Of a stretch of DNA of 45,743 bases, positions 16,215 to 24,726 are shown one piece after another (position 1 is the first letter of the stretch; each line of letters opens with the position of its first letter). Origin of the DNA: JAGHEK01 sp044426235 (GTDB lineage Bacteria > Bacillota > Clostridia > Peptostreptococcales > Peptostreptococcaceae); contig JAWXUS010000012.1 of the NCBI GenBank assembly GCA_044426235.1, forward strand, positions 1-45,743. Direction: 5' to 3'. The translations under genes were made by a program, and so were the position numbers. Below the pieces are notes generated by a model. It saw only the letters and a program-made list of their open reading frames with translations, was not told where the DNA came from and ran no database searches.

Positions 16215-16923
16215 AATTAACTTCAAATCCAAATTTTTCAAATACTTCTTTATTGTCGTTTACGTACTCAAAAAATTCTTCACCTTCATCAGTAATTTTT
16301 GCCAATAAATAATTTATATCACTATATGTTTTTTTATCAATTTCAAATACTACTTCACTATTTTTTAAATTTATTGAATCCGTTTTATAGATTATTCCAA
16401 ACTCAACATGCCCATTTTCAACGTAATTTTTTACTGAACTAGCATCTTTGCCGTAAATTATTTCAAGATCATCAAACACATTTTCATAATCTAAATACTC
16501 TTTTGAATATATTCCAACTGGAACACTAGTAATTTCACCAATAATTATTTTAGAACCTATAATATCATTTATAGAACTAATATTTTTATCAGTATTTTTT
16601 ATTAACACTAATGAATTTTTAATTGGATAAGTAACATTTTTCGATTCAATAATTTCTTTATTAATTAAATCATCTATGTTTTGTTCATTCGCAGAAAAGA
16701 ATATGTCAACATCTGCTCCATTTTCAATCTGTTTTTTTAATGTTCCTGATGAACCAGAATTTATATTAATCTTTATATTATTATCTTTTTCAAAGTTATT
16801 TGAAATTTCTTTCATTGGTTCATAAATACTAGATGCAATACTTACAGTCACACTTTCTTCATTTTTATTACAAGCACTAATGCAAGTTGTCACACAAAAT
16901 AATAATAATATTTTTTTAAACAT
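16204..16923 (-). CDS. modA: molybdate-binding lipoprotein ModA
   Basis: Substrate-binding protein of the molybdate transporter. A lipoprotein signal sequence ends in the lipobox ISAC (Cys 18), so it is anchored outside the membrane. The mature part has ModA-type segments: SIASSIYEPM, SSGTLKKQIENGAD and VDIFFSANE. The 239 residues are normal. ATG with GAGG upstream. It lies between mogA and modB, overlapping modB. Confidence 0.93.
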   Translation of the reverse strand: MFKKILLLFCVTTCISACNKNEESVTVSIASSIYEPMKEISNNFEKDNNIKININSGSSGTLKKQIENGADVDIFFSANEQNIDDLINKEIIESKNVTYPIKNSLVLIKNTDKNISSINDIIGSKIIIGEITSVPVGIYSKEYLDYENVFDDLEIIYGKDASSVKNYVENGHVEFGIIYKTDSINLKNSEVVFEIDKKTYSDINYLLAKITDEGEEFFEYVNDNKEVFEKFGFEVNYDN

Positions 16924-16940
16924 ATTAACCTCAATTTAAT

Positions 16941-17432
16941 TTATTTTCTTGCACATTCCTTAGCTTCACCAAGTAATATTTCAATTCCGTGTTTTATATC
17001 ATCAAGTACAAAATCTAATGCTTCAGTACAAGCCTTTGGACTTCCTGGTAAATTAACTATTAATGTGTCTTTTCTAATTCCACTAACTGCACGAGATAAC
17101 ATAGCTCTTTTAGTTATTTGAATTGAAAAATATCTTATAGCCTCAACTATTCCTTGACATTCTCTTTCAATAACTAATTTTGTAGCCTCAGGAGTTATAT
17201 CTCTTTTTGAAAAACCTGTTCCACCAGTAGTTAAAACTAAGTTAACTCCCAAATTATCACACATATTTATCATTTCATCTCTTAACATTTCTTTTTCGTC
17301 TGGAAGTACTATTTTTTTAACTACTTCAAAACCATTATTAGTAACTATTTCTCTAATTACTTCCCCACTCTTATCTTCTCTAAGTCCTTCATATCCTTTG
17401 TCACTACTAGTTATAATTCCAACTGTAAACAT
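16941..17432 (-). CDS. mogA: molybdopterin adenylyltransferase MogA/MoaB type
   Basis: Adenylylates molybdopterin before metal insertion. The 163 residues hold the conserved LTTGGTGFSKRDITPEAT and the VNLPGSPKA motif. Whether it is MogA or the equivalent MoaB cannot be told from sequence alone; both catalyse the same step. It is in the operon between mobA and modA. Confidence 0.92.
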   Translation of the reverse strand: MFTVGIITSSDKGYEGLREDKSGEVIREIVTNNGFEVVKKIVLPDEKEMLRDEMINMCDNLGVNLVLTTGGTGFSKRDITPEATKLVIERECQGIVEAIRYFSIQITKRAMLSRAVSGIRKDTLIVNLPGSPKACTEALDFVLDDIKHGIEILLGEAKECARK

Positions 17433-17447
17433 ATTTTAACTTCCTAT

Positions 17448-18011
17448 CTATTTTATTTTTTGGTATTCTTCAATAGTATTAACATTCACAAAATTATCTT
17501 CTAAATTATCTAACTTTATAATTTTATGACTATTATCAAATATTATTTTTTGCATCTTATTTTCATCTTTGATTATTCTTTCATTAAAATAAGATATTAA
17601 TTTTTTATTATATATAGCACATAAAGGTTGAACTCTTTCATCTATACTAGGTACTAATATATCTTCATAAAAATCATGATTTATCATTTTATCGAATAAA
17701 TCATAACTTAAATTTGGCATATCACAAGCCACACAAAATACCTTTTGATTTTTTGCATTAACTAATGCAGTATAAATACCACCAATAGCACCTTTATCTT
17801 TATAAATATCTTTGAATAATTTAAAATCATAAGTTTTACTTAAATTTTCATACGGTGAAAAATCGTTAGTAATAATTATTACTTCATCAAAATCACTACT
17901 TTCTTTAAGAGTATTTTCAACGAAGGAAACATTATTTTTAGTTAAGAATGCTTTATTAGTGTAGTTCATTCTGCTACCTTTTCCACCCGCTATAATTGCT
18001 AATGTAATCAT
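17448..18011 (-). CDS. mobA: molybdenum cofactor guanylyltransferase MobA
   Basis: Attaches GMP to Moco to form the bis-MGD cofactor. The N-terminal nucleotide motif is IIAGGKGSRM (6-15) and the metal-binding VACDMPNL is present. At 187 residues the length is typical. The presence of MobA fits a bis-MGD enzyme such as the molybdoenzyme encoded at 21610-23697. Confidence 0.93.
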   Translation of the reverse strand: MITLAIIAGGKGSRMNYTNKAFLTKNNVSFVENTLKESSDFDEVIIITNDFSPYENLSKTYDFKLFKDIYKDKGAIGGIYTALVNAKNQKVFCVACDMPNLSYDLFDKMINHDFYEDILVPSIDERVQPLCAIYNKKLISYFNERIIKDENKMQKIIFDNSHKIIKLDNLEDNFVNVNTIEEYQKIK

Positions 18012-18018
18012 ATTCTAC

Positions 18019-19209
18019 CTACAACTTTATTATTTTGACTTTTTGATCTTTTTCTAATTCGTGTACACCTTTATCAATTTCAATTATGCAATTTGAATTT
18101 AATGTTGATGATAGTATTCCATTTCCACTTTTAACTTGTGTTATTTCAACTTTTTGTAAACCGTCTTCAAAATAATATCTACCTCTTGCAAATCTTCTAA
18201 CATTATTCTTCTTTTTAAGTTCACTATCTAAAAATGCATCTTCTATCATTAATTCATTAGTATCATTTCCACTAAGTTTACTTAAAATAGGTTTTACCAA
18301 AAGTTCAAAAGTTGTTAAACTTGCAGTTGGATTTCCAGATAAACTAATCATTAAAGTATCATTTATCTTTGATCCAATAACTGCAGAACCTGGTTTTATT
18401 TTAACCTTATTAAATAATATTTCACCATTTGCACTAAGTACGGATTTAATAACGAAGTCCTTATCTCCAACACTTGCACCACCTGTTGTAATTATTAAAT
18501 TAAAATTCGTACTAATTTTTTCTATTTCATTTGATATATTTTCTATGTCATCAGCTAAATGCTTAACTAAACTACATTCATACCCAAGTTCTTTAAGTCT
18601 TGATAAAATACTATACTTGTTACTATTATATATTTTTGCATCAAGTAAATTTTCTCCAATATCTATAACTTCATCTCCAGTAGTTAAAAATGCTATCTTT
18701 GGTTTTTTATATACTTGAACTTTATCAACTCCACTACTTGAAATTATACCAATATCAGAGTAATCAAGCTTTTTTCCTTTTTGTACAAGTAATTGACCCT
18801 TAGTTATATCTTCTCCTATAAAACAAATATTTTCGTCTTTATTTGGAGTTCTAGTTAGATTTATCTTATCATCACTAATTATTACTTCTTCCTTCTTAAT
18901 AACAAAGGTACATTCGTTTGGAACTTTTGCACCAGTCATAATTTTTATTGCTTGATTCTTTTTAACTTCTCCATTAAAAATATCTCCTGCAAATACTTCT
19001 CCAATAACTTCAAATTCTAATTTTTCATCAAAATTAACTGCATATCCGTCCATTGCAGATTTATTAAATGGTGGATTATTTATAGGTGAAAAAATACTTT
19101 CTGCTAAGTAACTTCCAACTGCATCTAATAAATTTACTTCTATAATTTCTTTATTTTCAAACTCACTAAGTATTTGTATAGCCTCTTCTAATTTAACAAA
19201 AGATTTCAT
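18019..19209 (-). CDS. moeA: molybdopterin molybdenumtransferase MoeA
   Basis: Inserts molybdate into adenylated molybdopterin. All domains are present: the N-terminal NPPFNKSAMDGYAV motif (64-77), the MogA-like ITTGGASVGDKDFV motif and LSGNPTASLTTFE near the C-terminal beta-barrel. The 396 residues are normal. ATG with GAGGAAG upstream. It is the first gene after the structured leader at 19222-19380. Confidence 0.96.
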   Translation of the reverse strand: MKSFVKLEEAIQILSEFENKEIIEVNLLDAVGSYLAESIFSPINNPPFNKSAMDGYAVNFDEKLEFEVIGEVFAGDIFNGEVKKNQAIKIMTGAKVPNECTFVIKKEEVIISDDKINLTRTPNKDENICFIGEDITKGQLLVQKGKKLDYSDIGIISSSGVDKVQVYKKPKIAFLTTGDEVIDIGENLLDAKIYNSNKYSILSRLKELGYECSLVKHLADDIENISNEIEKISTNFNLIITTGGASVGDKDFVIKSVLSANGEILFNKVKIKPGSAVIGSKINDTLMISLSGNPTASLTTFELLVKPILSKLSGNDTNELMIEDAFLDSELKKKNNVRRFARGRYYFEDGLQKVEITQVKSGNGILSSTLNSNCIIEIDKGVHELEKDQKVKIIKL

Positions 19210-19221
19210 AATTCACTTCCT

Positions 19222-19380
19222 CAAAACAAAAATAGCCTATTTCTCGCGCAAGAAATAAGCCTCTATATTAATGCTTATTTTCCTTCCCAAAACGTGGAGA
19301 TAAATTCTTTTCAAAATTTACCCTGTGAATAATTTATTCAGGCATAAAAATCATAGCTTATCCTTAGATTTTTATGCTTA
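19222..19380 (-). promoter_or_regulatory. structured moeA leader with terminator/antiterminator, candidate Moco riboswitch
   Basis: The 196 bases between mobB and moeA are densely structured on the minus strand. In order: a perfect 11-bp hairpin GCATAAAAATC/GATTTTTATGC (19342-19377); a hairpin built on CCTG/CAGG (about 19321-19341); a TAAATT/AATTTA stem; and finally a terminator stem GCTTATTTCT/AGAAATAGGC (19235-19260) with a T-rich tail (19222-19234). An upstream AAATAAGC (19273-19280) is perfectly complementary to GCTTATTT in the terminator (19253-19260), so the two folds exclude each other. The position before moeA suggests a molybdenum or tungsten cofactor riboswitch; I could not verify the aptamer consensus. 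Confidence 0.6.
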
Positions 19381-19405
19381 AGAAAATGTCTAATTATTTT
19401 CAAAT

Positions 19406-19909
19406 TTAATTGTAATTTGTTTCTAATTCAATAAAATTAACTAAAGTTTTAAAATCATCTTTTTTTACTTTAACTAAATCTTCTAACTTCCCATCATCTA
19501 AATCATTAGTAGCTACTGCTATTAGATTTTCTTTTTTAGTTATTATACTGCTACTTAAATTTTTATCATAAACTTCTATTTTTCTAATATTACTTTTTTT
19601 GTATCCTTCAACCAAGATAAAATCATAATCATTAATTATATCTTTTATTATATCATATACATTTAATTCTTTTTTTAACTCCATTATTTTAGCAAATCTA
19701 TTCTTTGATGAAATTATAACCGTATCAGAACCCGCCATTCTATGTTTGTAGGTATCTTTACCTTCGTGATCAATATCAAATCCATGTACATCGTGCTTTA
19801 TAGTTGCAATTTTATAATTTCTACTTTTTAACTCTTTTATTATACCCTCCATTACAAATGTTTTACCAACATTCGAACAACTTCCAATAACATTTATTAT
19901 TTTTGCCAT
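19406..19909 (-). CDS. mobB: molybdopterin-guanine dinucleotide biosynthesis protein MobB
   Basis: GTP-binding partner of MobA. The Walker A loop GSCSNVGKT is at residues 9-17, and ATIKHDVHGFDIDHEGKDT plus FILVEGYKKS are the MobB signatures. The 167 residues are the normal length. It lies after a terminator that follows the molybdoenzyme operon and before the structured moeA leader, so it may be read by read-through or its own unseen promoter. Confidence 0.94.
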   Translation of the reverse strand: MAKIINVIGSCSNVGKTFVMEGIIKELKSRNYKIATIKHDVHGFDIDHEGKDTYKHRMAGSDTVIISSKNRFAKIMELKKELNVYDIIKDIINDYDFILVEGYKKSNIRKIEVYDKNLSSSIITKKENLIAVATNDLDDGKLEDLVKVKKDDFKTLVNFIELETNYN

Positions 19910-19934
19910 TTACTTTTCCTCAATAATATTTAAA

Positions 19935-19954
19935 ACTACACCAAAAGGTGTAGT
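19935..19954 (-). terminator. terminator after the molybdoenzyme operon
   Basis: A perfect 8-bp stem ACTACACC/GGTGTAGT with loop TTTT follows the oxidoreductase stop (19968). The minus strand continues TTTTAAATATT. It separates the enzyme operon from mobB. Confidence 0.75.
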
Positions 19955-19967
19955 CTTATTTTAATTT

Positions 19968-21194
19968 TTAATTATAGCTAAACTCTAGGTTCTGTTCTAA
20001 GTTAAAGAAGTCTGCATAATCTATATCAAATATATTCTTAGTAATTCTACTTATATCTATATTTTCTTTTATAAGTTGTGTTAAAACTCCTGCATAACCT
20101 AATTCACCTTGAATTAAAGCACCATATATTTTTCCATCTTTATGAATTATCTTCTTATAATTAGCTTCACATTCTCTTATTTCAACAATGTATGTTTCGT
20201 CCATAGGTTCTGTTAAACCAATTGACATTGTTGGTATATCTAAGAAGTTCATCGTGTTTTTACTTGAGAAGAAATCAGTCATCTCTAAGTTTTCACCAAG
20301 TGAATTGTGTGCTGCTATTATTCCTTCTTTAGTTGCAGTTGGCCAAATTGGATTTCTTCCAGTAACATCTCCACAACCAAAAACATCTTCAACAGAAGTT
20401 TTTCCTTTTGCATCAATTACAAGTCCAAATTTATCACACTCAACATTACTTTCTTCAAGGAATGAAATATTAGACCTAACTCCAGTTGCAACTACCATAA
20501 GTTCACAAGGAATTCTTTCTCCTGTATTTAAAATCAATTCTTTAGGATTATTATTTTCATCTAAAACTAATTCTTCAGCCTTTACTTCTAATTTAACATT
20601 TATATTTTTTTCTTTAAATGCTTTTTCGTAAGTTTCAGAAGTTTTCTTATCAAGTTGAAGTGGAAGTACTTTATCTCCCATTTCAACTAACGTTAATTCT
20701 AAATCAAAATCAACAAGTCCAACTAAAGCATCTATCCCAACAAGTCCAGCACCAAGTACTACTGCACTTTTTACTGTGTTGGCTTGTTCTTTTATATTAA
20801 TTGCATCATCTAAGTTTCTAAGACCAAAAACATTATTTCCTTCACGAAGACCTTTAACCGGTGGTATAAATGAAGATGCACCACTTGCGATTATTAATTT
20901 ATCATAAGATATAATTTTATTATTAGATAATTCTAAAGTTTTATTAGTATCATTTAATTTTGATACTTCAACTCCTTTTACCCAATTAATATTGTATCTT
21001 TCAAAAAAATCTTTATTACTAAAGTTTAATTCTTCAATAGTTCTATGATCTGATATATAGTGGTGAAGTATACATCTTGAATAAACAACATCATCTTTTG
21101 AAACAAGAGTTATTTCTATATCTTTATTTAATTCTCTTAAAGTTTTTCCTGCACTTATTCCAGATGCTGATGCACCAATTATAACTACCTTCAT
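19968..21194 (-). CDS. FAD-dependent NADH oxidoreductase of the molybdoenzyme
   Basis: Pyridine nucleotide-disulfide oxidoreductase family, 408 residues. The FAD motif is IIGASASGISAG (5-16), the NAD motif VLGAGLVGIDA (about 145), and the second FAD motif DVFGCGDVTG. Cys in SRCILHHY is like the nitrite-reductase NirB/rubredoxin-reductase group, not the redox-active CxxxxC of lipoamide dehydrogenases. It would pass NADH electrons to the adjacent 4Fe-4S protein and then to the molybdoenzyme. This three-gene order matches the nitrate reductase cluster known from Clostridium perfringens, as I recall it. It overlaps nothing and is one base from the ferredoxin-like gene. Confidence 0.85.
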   Translation of the reverse strand: MKVVIIGASASGISAGKTLRELNKDIEITLVSKDDVVYSRCILHHYISDHRTIEELNFSNKDFFERYNINWVKGVEVSKLNDTNKTLELSNNKIISYDKLIIASGASSFIPPVKGLREGNNVFGLRNLDDAINIKEQANTVKSAVVLGAGLVGIDALVGLVDFDLELTLVEMGDKVLPLQLDKKTSETYEKAFKEKNINVKLEVKAEELVLDENNNPKELILNTGERIPCELMVVATGVRSNISFLEESNVECDKFGLVIDAKGKTSVEDVFGCGDVTGRNPIWPTATKEGIIAAHNSLGENLEMTDFFSSKNTMNFLDIPTMSIGLTEPMDETYIVEIRECEANYKKIIHKDGKIYGALIQGELGYAGVLTQLIKENIDISRITKNIFDIDYADFFNLEQNLEFSYN

Positions 21195-21195
21195 A

Positions 21196-21600
21196 CTATA
21201 CCTCCTCTAAAACTATGGCTTGCATTGGGCATTTAGAAACACATTGAACTGTATCTCCTTCAACACTTTCACAAGCATCACATTTCATTATAAACTTTTG
21301 AGTTCTATCATCTGCTTTTAATACTCCATATGGACAAGCCATTATACACATATAACAACTTGCACATATATCTTTATTATACATTACTTTTCCATCTTCT
21401 TGCTTAGTCATGGCACCACTCATACAAGTGTATACACATTCTGGTTTATCACAATGTCTACAGAAAATTGGAGCATACTTTCCAGTACTATCAGCAGTTA
21501 TCTTACATCTTGAATCGCTCTCCCCGTGAGATACTGTACAAGCCGTAACACAAGTTAAACAACCAACACATTTACTTCTATCTATTTTTATTCTTTTCAT
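21196..21600 (-). CDS. four-cluster ferredoxin-like electron transfer subunit
   Basis: 134 residues with 16 or more Cys arranged for about four 4Fe-4S clusters: CVGCLTCVTAC, CRHCDKPECVYTC, CASCYMCIMAC and CDAC with CVSKC. This is the HycB/CooF/FdhB-like polyferredoxin type. It probably links the FAD oxidoreductase encoded next to it to the molybdoenzyme. It is cytosolic, having no signal peptide. The genes are 9 and 1 bases from their neighbours, so cotranscribed. Confidence 0.9.
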   Translation of the reverse strand: MKRIKIDRSKCVGCLTCVTACTVSHGESDSRCKITADSTGKYAPIFCRHCDKPECVYTCMSGAMTKQEDGKVMYNKDICASCYMCIMACPYGVLKADDRTQKFIMKCDACESVEGDTVQCVSKCPMQAIVLEEV

Positions 21601-21609
21601 TTATGCCAC

Positions 21610-23697
21610 CTACTTTTTAATTATTTTTACAGGTACAGTTTTGTAAGAAGGCTCTTTTGAATATGGATCAAATACACTTGGAGTTAAAGCATTAGTTTCA
21701 ACGTAGTGAATTGGTGCATATAAGTGAGTTTCTTTTACAGTATCAGTTATTTTAACATCAAAATCGCTAGTTACTCCATTCATAGACTCTATACTTACTC
21801 TTTCATTTAAACTTAAGTTTAATTTCTTTGCAGTTTTTGGGTGAACTAAAACGTATGATGATTTTGAGTAAGCATCTATACCTTCTGATATTTCACGACT
21901 TCTAACGCTTGTATGCCATTGTCCAACAGTTCCACGACCAGAGTTAAATACATATGGATATTCTTCATTAGTTGGAAGTGGATTCTCAACACTTGCCTCA
22001 AAAATAAATTTAGCTTTCTTAGATGGAGTATAGAACTTTCCGTCTTCATAAAGTCTTCTTTCGTCTTCAGTTAAAATATCGCCTTTTCTAAATGGCCACT
22101 GAACACCTCTTGAACCTTCCATATTATTACCCTCTAACATTTCATAAGTAACACCAGTTATATCACAAGGCATTCCTTCTGAACATCTCTTTAGAGTTTC
22201 AAATGTTTCTCTTGGTGTTCTCCAACCATCTAATAAATCACCCATTCCAAGTTTTTCACCTATTCCTAATATAATTTCAAAATCAGAAAGCTCGCCCTCT
22301 TCTTTATTAATTACAGGATTTAACTTAGATAATCTTCTTTCAGTATTAATAAATACTCCTTCTTTTTTGATTCCAGGAACAGAAGGTAAGAATAGATCAG
22401 ATATTAATGCAGTATCAGTATCTTTATATATATCTTGTACAACTAAGAAATCTAATTTCTCTGCAGCCTTTTGGAATTCTTCATTATTTGTCCAAGAATG
22501 TCTAGGGTTTGTACATACTATCCAAAGCCCTTTTATATCACCCTTTAATGCATTTTCAATTATTACGTTATATGGTATTGTTGGCTTTGTTGCTAAAACA
22601 CTTTCGTCAACGTTTAAAGCTTTAGCTACTTTTGTTCTTCTTACTGGGTTATCAAAATCTCCTCCACCAAATAAACCGGCAGTATTGCTAAATGCTCTTG
22701 AACCCATTGCATTAGATTGACCAGTTAATGAATTTGCTCCAGTTCCTGGACGACCAATATTTCCAGTCATTAATGCTAAGTTTATTATTGCTTGTGCAGT
22801 TCTAACTCCTTGGTAACTTTGGTTTACACCCATTGTCCACCAGAATGAAACTCTTTTTCCGTTGTTTATAGTTTCAGCTAATTCAATAACTCTTTCTTTA
22901 TCTATTCCACATCTTTCTTCAACGTCTTCTAATGTGTAGTTTTTAACGAATTCTTTAAAATCTTCAAATCCTTCAGTATTTTCATTTATATAATTTTTAT
23001 CTATGTAATCTTTCTCAATAATTACATTGGCCAAAGTATATAATAAATCTAAATCTCCCTTTGGCTCAATATCTAACCAAGTATGTGCATTCATTGCAGT
23101 TTCAGATTTTCTAGGATCAATAACTACTATTTTAGCATCTTTATTTTCTTTAATTCTTCCCCAAAATATTGGATGTGCTATAACTGGATTTGCTCCTATT
23201 AAAATTATTGTATCTGATAATTCTGCATCATTTAAAGTATATGGCGGTGCATCAAATCCAAAACTTTGCTTATGTGCAACAACTGACGTTGCCATACAAA
23301 GTCTTGTATTTCCGTCTCCTGGCATCTTTAAATAGTTTCTACCAACGTGTCCAAGTAGCGCCATTTCTTCTGTAGCCATTTGTCCAGTACTTATGTAAGC
23401 TATACTTTCTTCCCCGTGCTCTTTTTGAATATCTGTCATTCTTTTTGCAAATACTTCAAAAGCCTCGTCCCATTCTACTTCTTTCATTTCACCATTTTTA
23501 TCTCTTAACAGAGGTTTTTTAGTTGGCTTTATTTTAGTTTGTTGCTTATCAAGTCTAATACCTTTTATACAAGAAAACCCCTTATTAACTGGGTAATCAA
23601 CAGTTGGTAAAACTTTAACTATCTTGTTCTCTTCAACGTGAAAATCAACGTTACAAGCTAGTGCACATAAATTACAAGTAGATTGAATTTTTTTCAT
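21610..23697 (-). CDS. molybdopterin oxidoreductase, probable NapA/Nas-type nitrate reductase
   Basis: 695-residue bis-MGD enzyme. The N-terminal 4Fe-4S ligands are C8, C11, C15 and C43. The motif RLCMATSVVAHKQSFGFD (132-149) is the NapA/NarB/NasA signature, with Cys 134 the likely molybdenum ligand, so it is not a selenocysteine formate dehydrogenase. LIGANPVIAHP, MTGNIGRPGTG and the C-terminal SGRGTVGQWHTSVRSRE support the family. No Tat signal is present, so it is cytosolic. Nitrate is the most likely substrate given the motif, the NADH-linked partners and the Moco genes that follow. Other oxyanions are not excluded. ATG with AAGGAGA upstream. Confidence 0.85.
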   Translation of the reverse strand: MKKIQSTCNLCALACNVDFHVEENKIVKVLPTVDYPVNKGFSCIKGIRLDKQQTKIKPTKKPLLRDKNGEMKEVEWDEAFEVFAKRMTDIQKEHGEESIAYISTGQMATEEMALLGHVGRNYLKMPGDGNTRLCMATSVVAHKQSFGFDAPPYTLNDAELSDTIILIGANPVIAHPIFWGRIKENKDAKIVVIDPRKSETAMNAHTWLDIEPKGDLDLLYTLANVIIEKDYIDKNYINENTEGFEDFKEFVKNYTLEDVEERCGIDKERVIELAETINNGKRVSFWWTMGVNQSYQGVRTAQAIINLALMTGNIGRPGTGANSLTGQSNAMGSRAFSNTAGLFGGGDFDNPVRRTKVAKALNVDESVLATKPTIPYNVIIENALKGDIKGLWIVCTNPRHSWTNNEEFQKAAEKLDFLVVQDIYKDTDTALISDLFLPSVPGIKKEGVFINTERRLSKLNPVINKEEGELSDFEIILGIGEKLGMGDLLDGWRTPRETFETLKRCSEGMPCDITGVTYEMLEGNNMEGSRGVQWPFRKGDILTEDERRLYEDGKFYTPSKKAKFIFEASVENPLPTNEEYPYVFNSGRGTVGQWHTSVRSREISEGIDAYSKSSYVLVHPKTAKKLNLSLNERVSIESMNGVTSDFDVKITDTVKETHLYAPIHYVETNALTPSVFDPYSKEPSYKTVPVKIIKK

Positions 23698-23720
23698 TAT
23701 TTTCTCCTTAATATAATTTA

Positions 23721-23759
23721 AAATATTAGGTAAGAGAAATTTTCTCCTACCTAATATTT
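23721..23759 (-). terminator. long hairpin between the asr/TDT genes and the molybdoenzyme genes
   Basis: 12-bp arms (23721-23732 against 23748-23759) plus an inner 6-bp stem start right after the channel-gene stop. The minus strand follows with TTTT then AT-rich sequence up to the next ribosome site. Either a weak terminator that lets some transcripts through or a processing site, because no room remains for a full promoter before the next gene. Confidence 0.6.
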
Positions 23760-23760
23760 T

Positions 23761-24711
23761 TTAGTTAGTTTTAAATATATTTAATAATAATTTATAGAAA
23801 TTGAAAACAACAAATCCTATAAGTGCAGTTGTTAACATTATTTGAATTCCAGCAATTTGATTTACTGCATTCCCTAAACTCTCATTCCCAATTGATACTA
23901 AATAACCGCTCATTCTATTTGATGCAACTATTCCAATTGCCATTGGGAAAGTTAATCCTGCAAATCCTGGATTAAAGTTAAATGATAAGAACTTTGGTAA
24001 TTTGTAAAGTACAAATATTAACGATAAAAATACTATACTATAAAGTCCGTAAACTACAGTTTGATTTGGCTCAAAGAAGTTTAAGTAACCAACTAAACAA
24101 AGACTTGATGGTGCAAGAATTATTGCTTGAGTATGATACATTGCATCTTTAACTTCAAATTTTACAAGTCTATAAATCATAACTGGTAAAATTATTAAAA
24201 ATACTCCTATACCATATAAAACTATTGCTCTAGATAAAACAGGTTCATTCATAGGTACTCCTATAACTGTTGAAACTAAAAGTCCATTATAAGTTACAAA
24301 CCAACTTGGTACAAATGCATCCATTACAAAGTTTTTGATTACATTTTTATATGTGAAAATCAAAATATGAATAATATGAATAATTACTGCTATAAACCAA
24401 ATACTTTTTCCTATTACTTGATTAAATTCAAATAGGTAACTACCAATTATCATCATAATCATTGTTATTCCAGCATATAAACTTGCAGGAACTGTTACAT
24501 CATACTCTCTTTTAACTGTGTCCATATGAAACACCATTTTTGATAAATAAAGACATAGAACTAGTATTGCACTAATCATTATAATATGCCTTACTAAGCT
24601 AAAACCTAGACCATTATAAACATTTGATAATGTTGCAAGTCCAACAAAAGTTGGAACTAATGGAATAGGAACTGCTTTTAAATTTTCCTTAAAACTGTTT
24701 GTCTTATCCAT
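23761..24711 (-). CDS. TDT/SLAC1-family channel, possible sulfite transporter
   Basis: 316 residues with about ten membrane helices. The first (PIPLVPTFVGLATL) and others such as GFAGLTFPMAIGIVASNRM fit the TehA/SLAC1/TDT family of anion channels. The family includes the fungal sulfite pump Ssu1. The gene is 15 bases after asrC, so I infer sulfite or another anion as substrate; malate or tellurite functions known in the family remain possible. Integral membrane protein. ATG with GGAGGAT upstream. Confidence 0.8.
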   Translation of the reverse strand: MDKTNSFKENLKAVPIPLVPTFVGLATLSNVYNGLGFSLVRHIIMISAILVLCLYLSKMVFHMDTVKREYDVTVPASLYAGITMIMMIIGSYLFEFNQVIGKSIWFIAVIIHIIHILIFTYKNVIKNFVMDAFVPSWFVTYNGLLVSTVIGVPMNEPVLSRAIVLYGIGVFLIILPVMIYRLVKFEVKDAMYHTQAIILAPSSLCLVGYLNFFEPNQTVVYGLYSIVFLSLIFVLYKLPKFLSFNFNPGFAGLTFPMAIGIVASNRMSGYLVSIGNESLGNAVNQIAGIQIMLTTALIGFVVFNFYKLLLNIFKTN

Positions 24712-24726
24712 AAGTTATCCTCCAAA

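Noticed and set aside
20188..23375. Several plus-strand open frames of 60-147 codons
   Set aside because: They are antisense shadows of the molybdoenzyme and oxidoreductase genes, without ribosome sites or recognisable protein features.
21610..23697. Selenocysteine formate dehydrogenase
   Set aside because: The frame has no in-frame TGA at the metal-ligand position; the ligand is Cys in an RLCM motif of the nitrate reductase type.
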